Source: Streptomyces sp. Je 1-79
GTDB lineage: Bacteria; Actinomycetota; Actinomycetes; Streptomycetales; Streptomycetaceae
Direction: 5' to 3'
NCBI RefSeq assembly: GCF_025195125.1
Contig: NZ_JAMGSL010000009.1
Span: 129,091-193,090, forward strand
DNA length: 64,000 nucleotides
A program made the position numbers and the translations under genes. The notes below the pieces were generated by a model. The model did no database searches. It was not told the DNA's origin and saw only the letters and a list, made by a program, of their open reading frames with translations. The first letter of the stretch is position 1, and each line of letters opens with the position of its first letter. Below, piece by piece: positions 33,873 to 42,312 of the stretch.

Positions 33873-34794
33873 AACGGATCCTCGGGTCCAGGACCGCGTA
33901 GAGCAGGTCGACGAGCAGGCTGGCGACGAGATAGACGACCACGATCAGGGTCACGATGCCCACGACGGTGGCGCCCTCGCGGTGGCGCAGCGCGGAGAAG
34001 ACGTTGTAGCCGACACCCTGGACGTTGAAGATGCCCTCGGTGACGACCGCGCCGCCCATCAGGGCGCCGATGTCGGTGCCCAGGAAGGTGACGACGGGGA
34101 TCATCGAGTTGCGCATCAGGTGCACGCCGATGATGCGGCGGCGCGGCAGGCCCTTGGCCACCGCGGTGCGCATGTAGTCGGAGCGCAGGTTCTCGGCGAT
34201 CGAGGTACGGGTGAGGCGGGCGACGTACGCCAGCGACAGCGAACCGAGCACGACCGCCGGCAGGATCAGTTCGTTCCACTCCGCCAAGGCGCTCACGTTC
34301 GGGTCGACCCAGCCGAGCTGGTGGGCGAAGAAGTACTGCGCCAGGAAGCCGAGGACGAACGAGGGGACGGAGATCAGGAGCAGGGTCAGGACCAGCAGAC
34401 CGCGGTCCCGGAGCGTGTCGGCCTTCAGCCCGGCGAAGACACCGAGGGAGATACCGACGAGCGCGGTGAAGGTGAAGGCGAACAGGGTGAGTCTGATCGT
34501 GATGGGGAACGCGTCCGCGATGATGTCCGCGACGGGTTGCCCGCTGGCGATCTGCGTGCCGAAGTCGCCCTGGAAGAGGTTGACGAGGTAGTTCCCGTAC
34601 TGGACCAGGAGCGGCTGGTCGAGTCCGAGGTCCTTCTTCATCGCAGCGATCTGCGCCGGGTCGACGGTCTGCTCACCCGCGAGCGCGCGCACGGGATCGC
34701 CGGGCAGCGCGTACATCATGGAGAAGACCAGCAAGGTTGACCCGATGAAGACCGGGATCATCTGGAGCAGTCGCCGCGCGACATAACGCCCCAT
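33865..34794 (-). CDS. Oligopeptide ABC transporter permease (OppB type), operon 2
   Basis: The protein has 309 residues with the N-terminus MGRYVARRLLQMIPVFIGST, six membrane helices and the EAA motif AVAKGLPRRRIIGVHLMRNS. The first outside loop has no cysteines, unlike operon 1. It lies after the binding-protein gene, separated by a 44-base hairpin. Confidence 0.92.
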   Translation of the reverse strand: MGRYVARRLLQMIPVFIGSTLLVFSMMYALPGDPVRALAGEQTVDPAQIAAMKKDLGLDQPLLVQYGNYLVNLFQGDFGTQIASGQPVADIIADAFPITIRLTLFAFTFTALVGISLGVFAGLKADTLRDRGLLVLTLLLISVPSFVLGFLAQYFFAHQLGWVDPNVSALAEWNELILPAVVLGSLSLAYVARLTRTSIAENLRSDYMRTAVAKGLPRRRIIGVHLMRNSMIPVVTFLGTDIGALMGGAVVTEGIFNVQGVGYNVFSALRHREGATVVGIVTLIVVVYLVASLLVDLLYAVLDPRIRYA

Positions 34795-34820
34795 GTTTGC
34801 CTCCGATATGAATACCTACA

Positions 34821-34864
34821 GCCCCCGGGGCCGGTCCCTGGTTATGGGATCCGGCCCCGGGGGC
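34821..34864 (-). terminator. Intra-operon hairpin between binding protein and permease, operon 2
   Basis: The 14-bp GC arms (34821-34834, 34851-34864) are perfectly complementary, with extra pairing inside. It sits at the same place as the operon 1 hairpin but is unrelated in sequence, so the position rather than the sequence is conserved. Confidence 0.65.
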
Positions 34865-34922
34865 CTACCGCCAGTTGCGGTGGCGGGGTGACGGCCGATG
34901 TGGGGTGGGCCCGTGGGGCTCG

Positions 34923-36545
34923 TTACTTGGTGGTGACCTCGGTGATGTTGAAGTCACCGTGGAAGTCGACGGTCACGTTGTCGACAGCCTCGGAGTGACC
35001 ACCGTTGATCTTGTACTCCCACAGCGGGATCGCCGGCATCTTCGTGAGGACGAGCTTCTCGGCCTCCTGGTAGAGCTTGATCGACTCTTCCAGGCTCTTG
35101 GCGTTGTCGCCCTTCTTGAACGCGGCGTCGACCTCGGGGTCCGAGAAGCGACCGTTGTTCGCCTCGGCCGTCGTGCCGTACAGCTCACGCATGAAGTTGA
35201 CGTTCACCGGGTAGTCGGCGACCCAGCCACCGCGGTACATCGCCTTGACCTTGTTGTTGTCACGCGCTTCCAGGTCGGTCTGGAAGTCCGGCTTGGCGTC
35301 CGGGATGCAGTCCACACCGGTGGAGTTGCGGATCGACTCGCAGACAGCGGTGATCCACTCCTTGTGGCCACCGTCGGCGTTGTACTGGATCCAGATCTTG
35401 TTGTCCGGAACGCCGCCGCCCTCGGTGACGAGCTGCTTCGCCTTGGCCGGGTTGAACTTGAAGACGTCGCTCTGGAGGTCCTGCTTACCGGCGACACCCT
35501 GCGGGATGAAGCTGGTGGCCGGCTGGCGGGTGCCGTTGAGGACGGTCTTCGTGATCGTCTCGCGGTCGATCGCCATCGACAGACCCTGGAGGACCTTCGG
35601 GTTGATGCCCTTGAAGGTCTTCGAGTAGAAGGTCGGGACGAGGCTCTGGATGGCCGCGTACGGCTGCTCGATCGCGCGGTCGCCGAGGTCCTGCTTGTAC
35701 TTCGGCAGGTCCTTCGGGCCGACCTGGCGGATCATGTCCAGGTTGCCGGAGAGGAGGTCCTGGTACGCGGCCTCGACGGTCGCGTAGTTCTTGAAGAGGA
35801 CACCCTTGTTCTGGGCCTTGTTCGGACCCTGGTAGTCCGGGTTGGCCTTGACCTGGATGAGCTTCTTGTGGTCCCACTTCTCGAAGATGTAGGGACCGTT
35901 GCCGACCGGCTTCTGACCGAAGGCCGCGGGGTCCTTGTAGAAGGACGCGGGCAGCGGGGCCCAGGTCGTGTAGCCGAGCTTGTACTCGAAGTACGGGACC
36001 GGCTTCGCGAGGTCGATGGTGAAGGTCGTGTCGTCGACGACCTTCAGGCCCGACATCTCCTTCTTCGCCGGGGCGCCCTTCTCCGGGTGGACGTCGGCGT
36101 AGCCGGCGATGTCCTCGAACCAGAAGGCGTTCTGCTGCTTGTTCTCGATGTTGGCGTACCAGTTCCACGCGTCAACGTAGGACTTCGACGTGACGGGGGT
36201 GCCGTCGTGGAACTTCCAGCCGGCCTTCAGCTTGACCGTCCACGTCTTCGAGTCGGTCGTCTTGATCGACTCGGCGTTGGTGTAGACGATCTTGCCCTGG
36301 GCGTCGAAGTCCAGCAGCTGCGTGAAGAGCGACTGGATGACGTAGCTACCGAGCGACTCATTCGTGTCGGCCGGAATCAGCGGCTTCTGCGGCTCGCCGA
36401 CGTCGATGGAGACGTAGCCCGCGGGCTTGCCCTTCTCCTTCGAGGCGTTGTCCTTGTCACTGCCACTGCCCCCGCCACAGGCGGTCGCTGCCAGGGCGAC
36501 GACGGTCGCGCCCACTACCCACTTGGCGCTCTTGGCACCGCGCAT
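34923..36545 (-). CDS. Oligopeptide-binding lipoprotein, operon 2 (BldKB-like candidate)
   Basis: The protein has 540 residues from the ATG at 36545, with AGGAGGA upstream. The lipobox is AATAC (Cys23), followed by a Gly/Ser/Lys-rich tether. The SBP_bac_5 fold is complete (KPVGNGPYIFEKWDHKKLIQ; VLQGLSMAIDRETITKTVL). As I recall, the BldK peptide transporter of S. coelicolor lies near typA and sdh, which would make operon 2 the bldK candidate. However, I also recall that the gene order there begins with a permease, so identity is not certain. BldK imports a peptide signal needed for aerial growth. Confidence 0.88.
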   Translation of the reverse strand: MRGAKSAKWVVGATVVALAATACGGGSGSDKDNASKEKGKPAGYVSIDVGEPQKPLIPADTNESLGSYVIQSLFTQLLDFDAQGKIVYTNAESIKTTDSKTWTVKLKAGWKFHDGTPVTSKSYVDAWNWYANIENKQQNAFWFEDIAGYADVHPEKGAPAKKEMSGLKVVDDTTFTIDLAKPVPYFEYKLGYTTWAPLPASFYKDPAAFGQKPVGNGPYIFEKWDHKKLIQVKANPDYQGPNKAQNKGVLFKNYATVEAAYQDLLSGNLDMIRQVGPKDLPKYKQDLGDRAIEQPYAAIQSLVPTFYSKTFKGINPKVLQGLSMAIDRETITKTVLNGTRQPATSFIPQGVAGKQDLQSDVFKFNPAKAKQLVTEGGGVPDNKIWIQYNADGGHKEWITAVCESIRNSTGVDCIPDAKPDFQTDLEARDNNKVKAMYRGGWVADYPVNVNFMRELYGTTAEANNGRFSDPEVDAAFKKGDNAKSLEESIKLYQEAEKLVLTKMPAIPLWEYKINGGHSEAVDNVTVDFHGDFNITEVTTK

Positions 36546-36980
36546 GGGTTCCTCCTCATGAGTCCACTTGTCACAACAAGAAGGGCACTTCGAGTCCGCC
36601 GACACCCCTGACGGCGTTGACCCATGTACCCCGAGTGTGCTCGTGAGTCGGCACTCCCCACAGTGCGTGACCCATTGACCCGAGCTCAATGCAGCCAACT
36701 ATTAAGTACGGCCGACCCGTAAACCACACTTAAGTGGTCTCGTTTTGACAACATCGCCAGGGGCCTTGAGACCGAAATCCGGACAAAGCGATCACAGACA
36801 GACACCCGCGAAACGGACCGTTAACACACGTTCCGGAGAGCGACGGCCGATATCCGGACACCCCGCCCATGAAATGGATTTGACGAAAGGCCCGGACCCC
36901 CACAGTCAGTGCGGGGGTCCGGGCCTCGTGTCTGAGCGTGTGTCAGCCGGTCGTCAGCACGACGCGACGCTGATCACAGA
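36546..36980. other. 435-base regulatory gap between operon 2 and typA
   Basis: No gene is visible. On the minus strand it carries the long leader and promoter of operon 2. It is AT-rich around 36700-36740, with ACTTAAGT (36728-36735) inside a larger imperfect palindrome and TTAATA (36700-36705), but no -35/-10 pair can be fixed with confidence. The typA terminator (36888-36926) lies at the far end. Confidence 0.5.
36888..36926. terminator. typA terminator hairpin
   Basis: Perfect 14-bp arms (36888-36901 and 36913-36926) lie 55 bases beyond the typA stop. Confidence 0.75.
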
Positions 36981-38882
36981 TCAGCCGTTCTTGGCACGCG
37001 ACGCGGTGCGGCCGCGCTCCTTCGCGTCCAGGACGACCTTGCGGATGCGCACGGCCTCCGGGGTCACCTCGACGCACTCGTCGTCGCGGCAGAACTCCAG
37101 GGACTGCTCCAGGGAGAGCTTGCGCGGCGGCACGATCGCCTCGAAGGAGTCGGCCGAGGAGGAGCGCATGTTGGTGAGCTTCTTCTCCTTGGTGATGTTC
37201 ACGTCCATGTCGTCGGAGCGCGAGTTCTCGCCGACGATCATGCCCTCGTACACCTCGGTGCCGGGGTCGGTGAACAGGACACCGCGCTCCTGGAGGTTGG
37301 TCATCGCGAAGGCGGTGACCGCGCCCGCGCGGTCGGCGACGAGCGAGCCGTTGTTACGGGTCGTCAGCGCGCCGAACCACGGCTCGTGACCCTCGTGGAT
37401 CGAGTGGGCGATGCCCGTACCGCGGGTGTTGGTCAGGAACTCCGTACGGAAGCCGATGAGGCCACGGGACGGAACGACGAACTCCATGCGGACCCAGCCG
37501 GAGCCGTGGTTCGACATGTTGTCCATGCGGCCCTTGCGGATACCCATGAGCTGCGTGACCGCGCCCATGTGCTCCTCGGGCACGTCGACCGTCAGACGCT
37601 CGACGGGCTCGTGGACCTTGCCGTCGACCTCCTTGGTGACGACCTGCGGCTTGCCGATGGTCAGCTCGAAGCCCTCGCGGCGCATCTGCTCGACCAGGAT
37701 GGCGAGCGCGAGCTCACCACGGCCCTGGACCTCCCAGGCGTCGGGACGCTCGGTGTCGAGGACGCGGAGCGAGACGTTGCCGACGAGCTCGCGGTCCAGG
37801 CGGTCCTTCACCTGGCGGGCGGTGACCTTGCGGTCCTTGACCGCGGACTTCGCCTCCGCGCCCTTGCCGGTGCCGCCACGGCCGACGAGCGGCGAGGTGT
37901 TCGTACCGATGGTCATGGAGATGGCGGGCTGGTCGACCGTGATCAGCGGCAGCGCGATCGGGTTCTCCGGGTCGGCCAGGGTCTCGCCGATCATGATGTC
38001 CGGGATACCGGCGACGGCGCAGATGTCACCGGGGCCCGCGACCTCGGCCGGCTTGCGGGTGAGCGCCTCGGTCATCATCAGCTCGGTGATGCGGACGTTG
38101 GAGATCGAGCCGTCCCGCTTGATCCACGCGACCGTCTGGCCCTTGCGCAGCTCGCCCTGCTCGACACGGAGCAGCGCGATACGGCCGAGGAAGTTGTCGG
38201 CGTCGAGGTTGGTGACGTGGGCCTGGAGGGGCGCGTCCTCGTCGAAGGACGGGGCCGGGACGTGCTCCAGGATGGTGGAGAAGAACGGCTCCAGGCTGTC
38301 GCTGTCGGCGGGGACGGTGCCGTCCTCCGGCTTGGTCAGCGAGGCGATGCCGTCACGGCCGCAGGCGTAGACGATCGGGAACTCGATCTGGTCCTCGTCC
38401 GCGTCCAGGTCGAGGAAGAGGTCGTACGTCTCGTTGACGACCTCGTCGATCCGGGAGTCCGGGCGGTCCGTCTTGTTGATGCAGAGGATGACGGGCATCC
38501 GGGCCTGGAGGGCCTTGCGGAGCACGAAGCGCGTCTGCGGCAGCGGACCCTCGGAGGCGTCGACGAGCAGAACGACCGCGTCGACCATCGACAGACCGCG
38601 CTCGACCTCGCCACCGAAGTCGGCGTGACCGGGGGTGTCGATGATGTTGATCGTGATCGGGGCCCCGCCGTCCTTGGGGTGATACTTCACCGCCGTGTTC
38701 TTGGCGAGGATCGTGATGCCCTTCTCACGCTCCAGGTCGTTCGAGTCCATCATGCGGTCGTCGAGCTGCTGGTGGGCGGCGAAGGCACCGGCCTGCTTGA
38801 GCATGGCGTCGACGATGGTCGTCTTGCCATGGTCGACGTGGGCGACGATGGCGACGTTACGGATGTCGTGGCGCGTGGGCAT
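36981..38882 (-). CDS. typA: Translational GTPase TypA/BipA
   Basis: The protein has 633 residues. It is a ribosome-associated GTPase of the EF-G family that helps ribosome assembly and stress adaptation. The G motifs are AHVDHGKTT, DTPGHADFGG and NKTDRP, with REKGITI in switch I. EF-G-like domains II, III and V and the TypA-specific C-terminal domain (RGVLFTDPGTEVYEGMIVGE) are present. Start and length are typical. It has its own terminator and lies next to the OppA-like lipoprotein gene, an order also seen in Mycobacterium (typA-lpqW). Confidence 0.96.
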   Translation of the reverse strand: MPTRHDIRNVAIVAHVDHGKTTIVDAMLKQAGAFAAHQQLDDRMMDSNDLEREKGITILAKNTAVKYHPKDGGAPITINIIDTPGHADFGGEVERGLSMVDAVVLLVDASEGPLPQTRFVLRKALQARMPVILCINKTDRPDSRIDEVVNETYDLFLDLDADEDQIEFPIVYACGRDGIASLTKPEDGTVPADSDSLEPFFSTILEHVPAPSFDEDAPLQAHVTNLDADNFLGRIALLRVEQGELRKGQTVAWIKRDGSISNVRITELMMTEALTRKPAEVAGPGDICAVAGIPDIMIGETLADPENPIALPLITVDQPAISMTIGTNTSPLVGRGGTGKGAEAKSAVKDRKVTARQVKDRLDRELVGNVSLRVLDTERPDAWEVQGRGELALAILVEQMRREGFELTIGKPQVVTKEVDGKVHEPVERLTVDVPEEHMGAVTQLMGIRKGRMDNMSNHGSGWVRMEFVVPSRGLIGFRTEFLTNTRGTGIAHSIHEGHEPWFGALTTRNNGSLVADRAGAVTAFAMTNLQERGVLFTDPGTEVYEGMIVGENSRSDDMDVNITKEKKLTNMRSSSADSFEAIVPPRKLSLEQSLEFCRDDECVEVTPEAVRIRKVVLDAKERGRTASRAKNG

Positions 38883-39185
38883 GGGTGCTTGCGCTTCTCT
38901 CGGATCGTGGGATGCGGCGTCAGTTCCTCTTACGCCCGCCGGGCGGACGCGCCACGGCTATGTCCTATGGTACGGGGCCGCCGCGCAAGGGGCTTCCCCG
39001 CCTTGATTCGAGAGGGTCTACTGGAGGTTTTGGGTGGCCTCGGTGGTGCGGTGCACTGGGGGTGAGGAGGAGCACTGAGCGTGCGGAACCGGCCGGGTCA
39101 AGGGGCCGGACGTGATCCTGCCCGCCGGGGGCACCGACGGGCAAGGAACTTGAGCTGCATCTGAGGTTGTGACCTGCACTTATGG
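38883..39185. other. 303-base gap upstream of typA, no gene
   Basis: It presumably carries the typA promoter; on the minus strand CATAGGACATAG near 38960-38975 is a candidate -10 region. The downstream end of the lipoprotein gene is at 39186. No strong hairpin was found; GGGCACCGACGGGCAAGG near 39128 is G-rich without pairing. Confidence 0.4.
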
Positions 39186-41720
39186 CTACTTCTCGGTGTT
39201 GCGCTCCGCACCGTTGGCCGTTTCGGGCTTCTTGAACCCGATGTCCTGGTAGCGCGGGGCGGCGAAGCCCCAGGCACCCGCGTTCACGATCTCGGGCTTG
39301 GCCGCCACCAGCTGGGGGCGCTGGTAGAGGGGGATCGATCCCGCGGCGGCCCAGATCCGGGCGTCGGCCTGGCGGACCAGCTCCCGGGCCTCCTCCTCGT
39401 CCAGGGTGGCCACCGCCTGGTCGAACAGCTGGTCGATGCGGTCGGTGCCGACGCGGGCGTAGTTCTGCTCGACCAGGAGGGAGCCGTCCGACGCCGCCTC
39501 GGGCTTGGCGAAGATCGGCCGGGCGTCGGTCGCCGGGAAGGCGGAGGCGGGCCAGGAGTAGAGGGCCAGGTCGTAGTCGCCGGAGGCGATGTGGTCCTTG
39601 AAGAAGCTCTCGTCGGCGACCTTGGTGACCTCGGTGCCGATGCCGATCGCGTCGAGCATCCGGACGATCTTCTCGCCGACGGTACGGAGCGACTCCGAGC
39701 CGGGGCCCGAGGGCAGGACGAACCGCAGGCTGAGCGGCTTGCCGTCCTTGCCGAGCGACTGGGAGGCGGCCGCCGGAACGGCGGGGGCGGCGGTGCCGAC
39801 CGGGGCGTAGGCCCCGGGGGCGCCCCGGTCGGGCCGGGCCGGGTTCTGGGCCTTGGCCTCGGTGGTCCCGGAACCGGCGGCGCCGGAGTCGGCCCGGGCT
39901 CCGGCCCCGCTGTCGAGCAGGGCGGCCTGGCGCAGCAGCGCCATGTTCTGCAGGGCCGCGCCGGGGGCGGGGGCGAGGACGGTGGTGCCGTTCTCGGGGC
40001 CCGAGGCGCCGAGGTGGGGGGCGGTGTCGCCGGGCTTGCCGTCACCGACGATGTAGAGGCCCTCGTCGGAGACGGCGTCGGCGGCCCCGGGCTTCTTGGC
40101 CTTGTCGGCGTCGGGCTCGGTCCCGGTGTCGGTGCTCGTGCCGGACTCGGTGGCGGTCTTCTCCGCGTCGGCCTTCGTCTCGGACCCGGACTCGGACTTC
40201 GTACCGGACTCGGACTCCGTAGCAGCCTTGTCCGCGGCCTTGTCCGCGTCGGGCTTCGCGTCGGGCTTCGTGGCCGCCTTCTGCTCGGCCTCGCTGCCCG
40301 CCTTCGTCCCCGCGGGCTTCTTGTTCGCGCCGCCCGGCACCCAGCCGGCGTCCGCGAGCAGCGCCCGGGCCTCCTTGGTGTCCTGGTCGCCGAGCGCGTC
40401 GCTGCTGTCCGCGTACGCCGCCTGCCCCGCCAGGGCCAGGTGGCTGCCGGGCGGCCGGGCGGGCAGCCCCAGCGGCTTGAGTACGGATTCGGCCAGTTCC
40501 TGGCGGTCGAGCGCGCGCGCCACCGCCCGGCGCACCCGCTCGTCGGCGAGCGGACCGCTCTCGCCGTTCAGCGAGAGCTGGGTGTACGCGGGCTCCAGCG
40601 ACTTGCGGACCACGAACTTCGCGAGCGCCCGCTGCTCGGCCGCGTACCGGTCGATGGACTGCTGGTTCTTCTCGCGCGCGGCCTGGACGGCCTCCGCCTT
40701 CTCCTGGTCGGAGCCGTTGGCGAGCGCCCACGACTTCAGGGCCGCCGACGGGGTGATCGCGGCGCCGGGGCCGTGCGCGAGCGCCTGCGCGCCGCCCTTG
40801 CCGGAGCGGGCGTCCCGTACGGCGAGCGCGATGCGGTCGGCGGCCGGACGGTCGATCTCGGCCAGATCGAGCTTGCCGTCGGCCAGCGCGGCGACGCGTT
40901 CGGCGCGCGGTACGGCCTTGAGGACGAGCCGGTCGAGCTTGGCGGTCTGTCCCCACCAGCGGGGGTTGCGGACGAGCGTGACGGTGGCGGCCTTACGGTC
41001 GGACGCCTTCAGCAGGAACGGTCCTGCGGTGGCCTTCAGGGTCGTGCGCGCGCCGTCGTTGAAGGCGTTCGGGGTGCCCATCACCTCCTTCGGATAGAGG
41101 GGGGTGAAGAGGGACTGCCAGTCGGCGTACGGCTTGGCGAAGGTGACCCGTACCTCCAGGTCGTCCTTGCCGCGCTCGATCTTCTCGATCCGCTCGTAGC
41201 CGGAGTTGCGGGCGGTCCAGTACGCGGTGTCGCGGCCGTTCAGGGCCCGCCACTGCGCGACGAAGTCGGGGGCGCCGATCTCGCGGCCGTCGCTCCAGAC
41301 CGCCTGCTGGTTGAGCTTGTAGAGGACGACCTGCTTCGGCTCCGTCTCGACCACCTTCGCGGACTCCAGGTAGTCCGCATTGCGCTGGGGCCGGCCGCGG
41401 CCGTCGAGGGTGTAGAGGGCGGGGAGCACGGCTTCGGCGACGCGCGAGGTGGCGCCGTCGGCGTCGGCCTGGAAGGCGTTGAGCGTAGTGGGCATCGCGT
41501 CCACGGCCCAGTTCAGCGTGCCGCCGTCGGCGACCTTGTCGCGGGCGGCCGGAGCGTGGTCCGGGGCGGCGGCCGGGGTCTCGTCGGCTCCGTCGGAGCT
41601 GCAGCCGGCGAGGACGGAGACGGCGAGCACCGCGCTCGTGAGGGTGGCGACGGAGCGGAGCGTGCGGGAGCGGGGGCTCCTGGAGCATGTCCTCCCGCGA
41701 GGGGCGCCGACCTGGGACAT
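39186..41720 (-). CDS. Orphan OppA-like lipoprotein with large disordered insertion (LpqW-like)
   Basis: The protein has 844 residues. It has a long basic signal peptide with lipobox LAGC (Cys40) and an SBP_bac_5 fold in two parts: residues 60-460 (GGTLNWAVDAMPTTLNAFQA; AVWSDGREIGAPDFVAQWRA) and 650-835 (SLRFVLPSGPGSESLRTVGE; YDLALYSWPASAFPATDARP). Between them, about 465-645, is an Ala/Lys/Glu/Ser/Thr/Pro-rich, low-complexity insertion. No permease or ATPase genes are adjacent. Its place next to typA matches LpqW of M. tuberculosis, an OppA-like protein that controls lipomannan synthesis and not transport. This is a strong hint, not proof. Confidence 0.85.
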   Translation of the reverse strand: MSQVGAPRGRTCSRSPRSRTLRSVATLTSAVLAVSVLAGCSSDGADETPAAAPDHAPAARDKVADGGTLNWAVDAMPTTLNAFQADADGATSRVAEAVLPALYTLDGRGRPQRNADYLESAKVVETEPKQVVLYKLNQQAVWSDGREIGAPDFVAQWRALNGRDTAYWTARNSGYERIEKIERGKDDLEVRVTFAKPYADWQSLFTPLYPKEVMGTPNAFNDGARTTLKATAGPFLLKASDRKAATVTLVRNPRWWGQTAKLDRLVLKAVPRAERVAALADGKLDLAEIDRPAADRIALAVRDARSGKGGAQALAHGPGAAITPSAALKSWALANGSDQEKAEAVQAAREKNQQSIDRYAAEQRALAKFVVRKSLEPAYTQLSLNGESGPLADERVRRAVARALDRQELAESVLKPLGLPARPPGSHLALAGQAAYADSSDALGDQDTKEARALLADAGWVPGGANKKPAGTKAGSEAEQKAATKPDAKPDADKAADKAATESESGTKSESGSETKADAEKTATESGTSTDTGTEPDADKAKKPGAADAVSDEGLYIVGDGKPGDTAPHLGASGPENGTTVLAPAPGAALQNMALLRQAALLDSGAGARADSGAAGSGTTEAKAQNPARPDRGAPGAYAPVGTAAPAVPAAASQSLGKDGKPLSLRFVLPSGPGSESLRTVGEKIVRMLDAIGIGTEVTKVADESFFKDHIASGDYDLALYSWPASAFPATDARPIFAKPEAASDGSLLVEQNYARVGTDRIDQLFDQAVATLDEEEARELVRQADARIWAAAGSIPLYQRPQLVAAKPEIVNAGAWGFAAPRYQDIGFKKPETANGAERNTEK

Positions 41721-41979
41721 GACTTGTACCCCTTCGTCCAGTTTTATGGCATTTGGAGATGATCACACCTATTGCTCATACACTGAAAAGGACGGAACGG
41801 ATCCGGCCACGGCGACACGTCGGCGGGGCGGACAAACCCACCCGTGCGGCCCAACCGTCGGGCGGCGCGGATCACCGGACGAGTGGAATCCCGTACACAT
41901 GGCTTCACAAGCGGGATGTGACGCGCGACACTCTCAGGCGCGTGTTCGCCACCCGCATTCGCGGAAGTGAGGGCAACCC

Positions 41980-42207
41980 ATGTCCGTTCAGGATGATTTG
42001 GCGGCCGTCAAGCGCTGCCTCGAAGACCTGGTCCGCACGGTCGGCCAGCTGGAACGCAGCATCGCGGCGGAGCGGGGCGGCGCCCCGCCACCGGCCCCCG
42101 GTCGGCCCGAGAACCTCGTGACGATCCCCGACACGCCGTACGACAGCGGGCTGTGGACGGATTCGGACGACGAGGGCCTGGGAGCACGCGACCGGCACGC
42201 GCCCTAG
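41980..42207 (+). CDS. 75-residue coiled-coil protein
   Basis: It starts at the ATG with GTGAGGG upstream. Residues 1-32 form one amphipathic helix with heptad pattern (MSVQDDLAAVKRCLEDLVRT plus VGQLERSIAAE). A Pro/Gly linker and an acidic tail follow (TPYDSGLWTDSDDEGLGARD). No membrane segment is present. The stop TAG lies inside the first half of the palindrome that precedes the sdh operon. The function is unknown; the helix suggests a dimer. Confidence 0.6.
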   Translation: MSVQDDLAAVKRCLEDLVRTVGQLERSIAAERGGAPPPAPGRPENLVTIPDTPYDSGLWTDSDDEGLGARDRHAP

Positions 42208-42237
42208 GGGGTGGACCGGTCACCCCCTAGGGGGTGA
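42203..42237. promoter_or_regulatory. 18-bp perfect palindrome with a second half-site, upstream of sdh
   Basis: TCACCCCCTAGGGGGTGA (42220-42237) is fully self-complementary. CCTAGGGGGTG (42203-42213) repeats the right half and can also pair with 42221-42231 as an 11-bp stem. It may be a regulator site (C-tract/G-tract palindromes are typical of CsoR/RcnR-type sites), a terminator of the small gene, or both. Confidence 0.55.
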
Positions 42238-42274
42238 CGGCCTCCAGGAGAGCGGCAGCCGCTGGAGGACCCCG

Positions 42275-42311
42275 AGGAGACCGACAGCCGAACGCCTCCC
42301 AGGAGACCGAC
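42275..42311 (+). repeat. Duplicated AGGAGACCGAC around the sdhC ribosome site
   Basis: AGGAGACCGAC occurs at 42275-42285 and again at 42301-42311. The second copy is the ribosome site of sdhC, just before its TTG. The first copy precedes no start codon. A hairpin CCTCCA...TGGAGG (42241-42268) lies further upstream in the leader. Confidence 0.55.
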
Positions 42312-42312
42312 C

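Noticed and set aside
24937..36545. Assembly duplication of one transporter operon
   Set aside because: The two copies differ in many residues, lengths and hairpins, so they are true paralogues.
34923..36545. Firm assignment as bldKB
   Set aside because: Neighbourhood suggests it, but the gene order I recall for bldK starts with a permease; symbol left empty.
34875..36611. Plus-strand open frame opposite the second binding-protein gene
   Set aside because: Shadow of the lipoprotein gene; rich in Leu/Val/Asp/Arg as expected for the complement of a GC-biased gene.
42203..42237. Rex operator
   Set aside because: The Rex site is TTGTGAAC-type; this palindrome has C and G tracts and does not fit.
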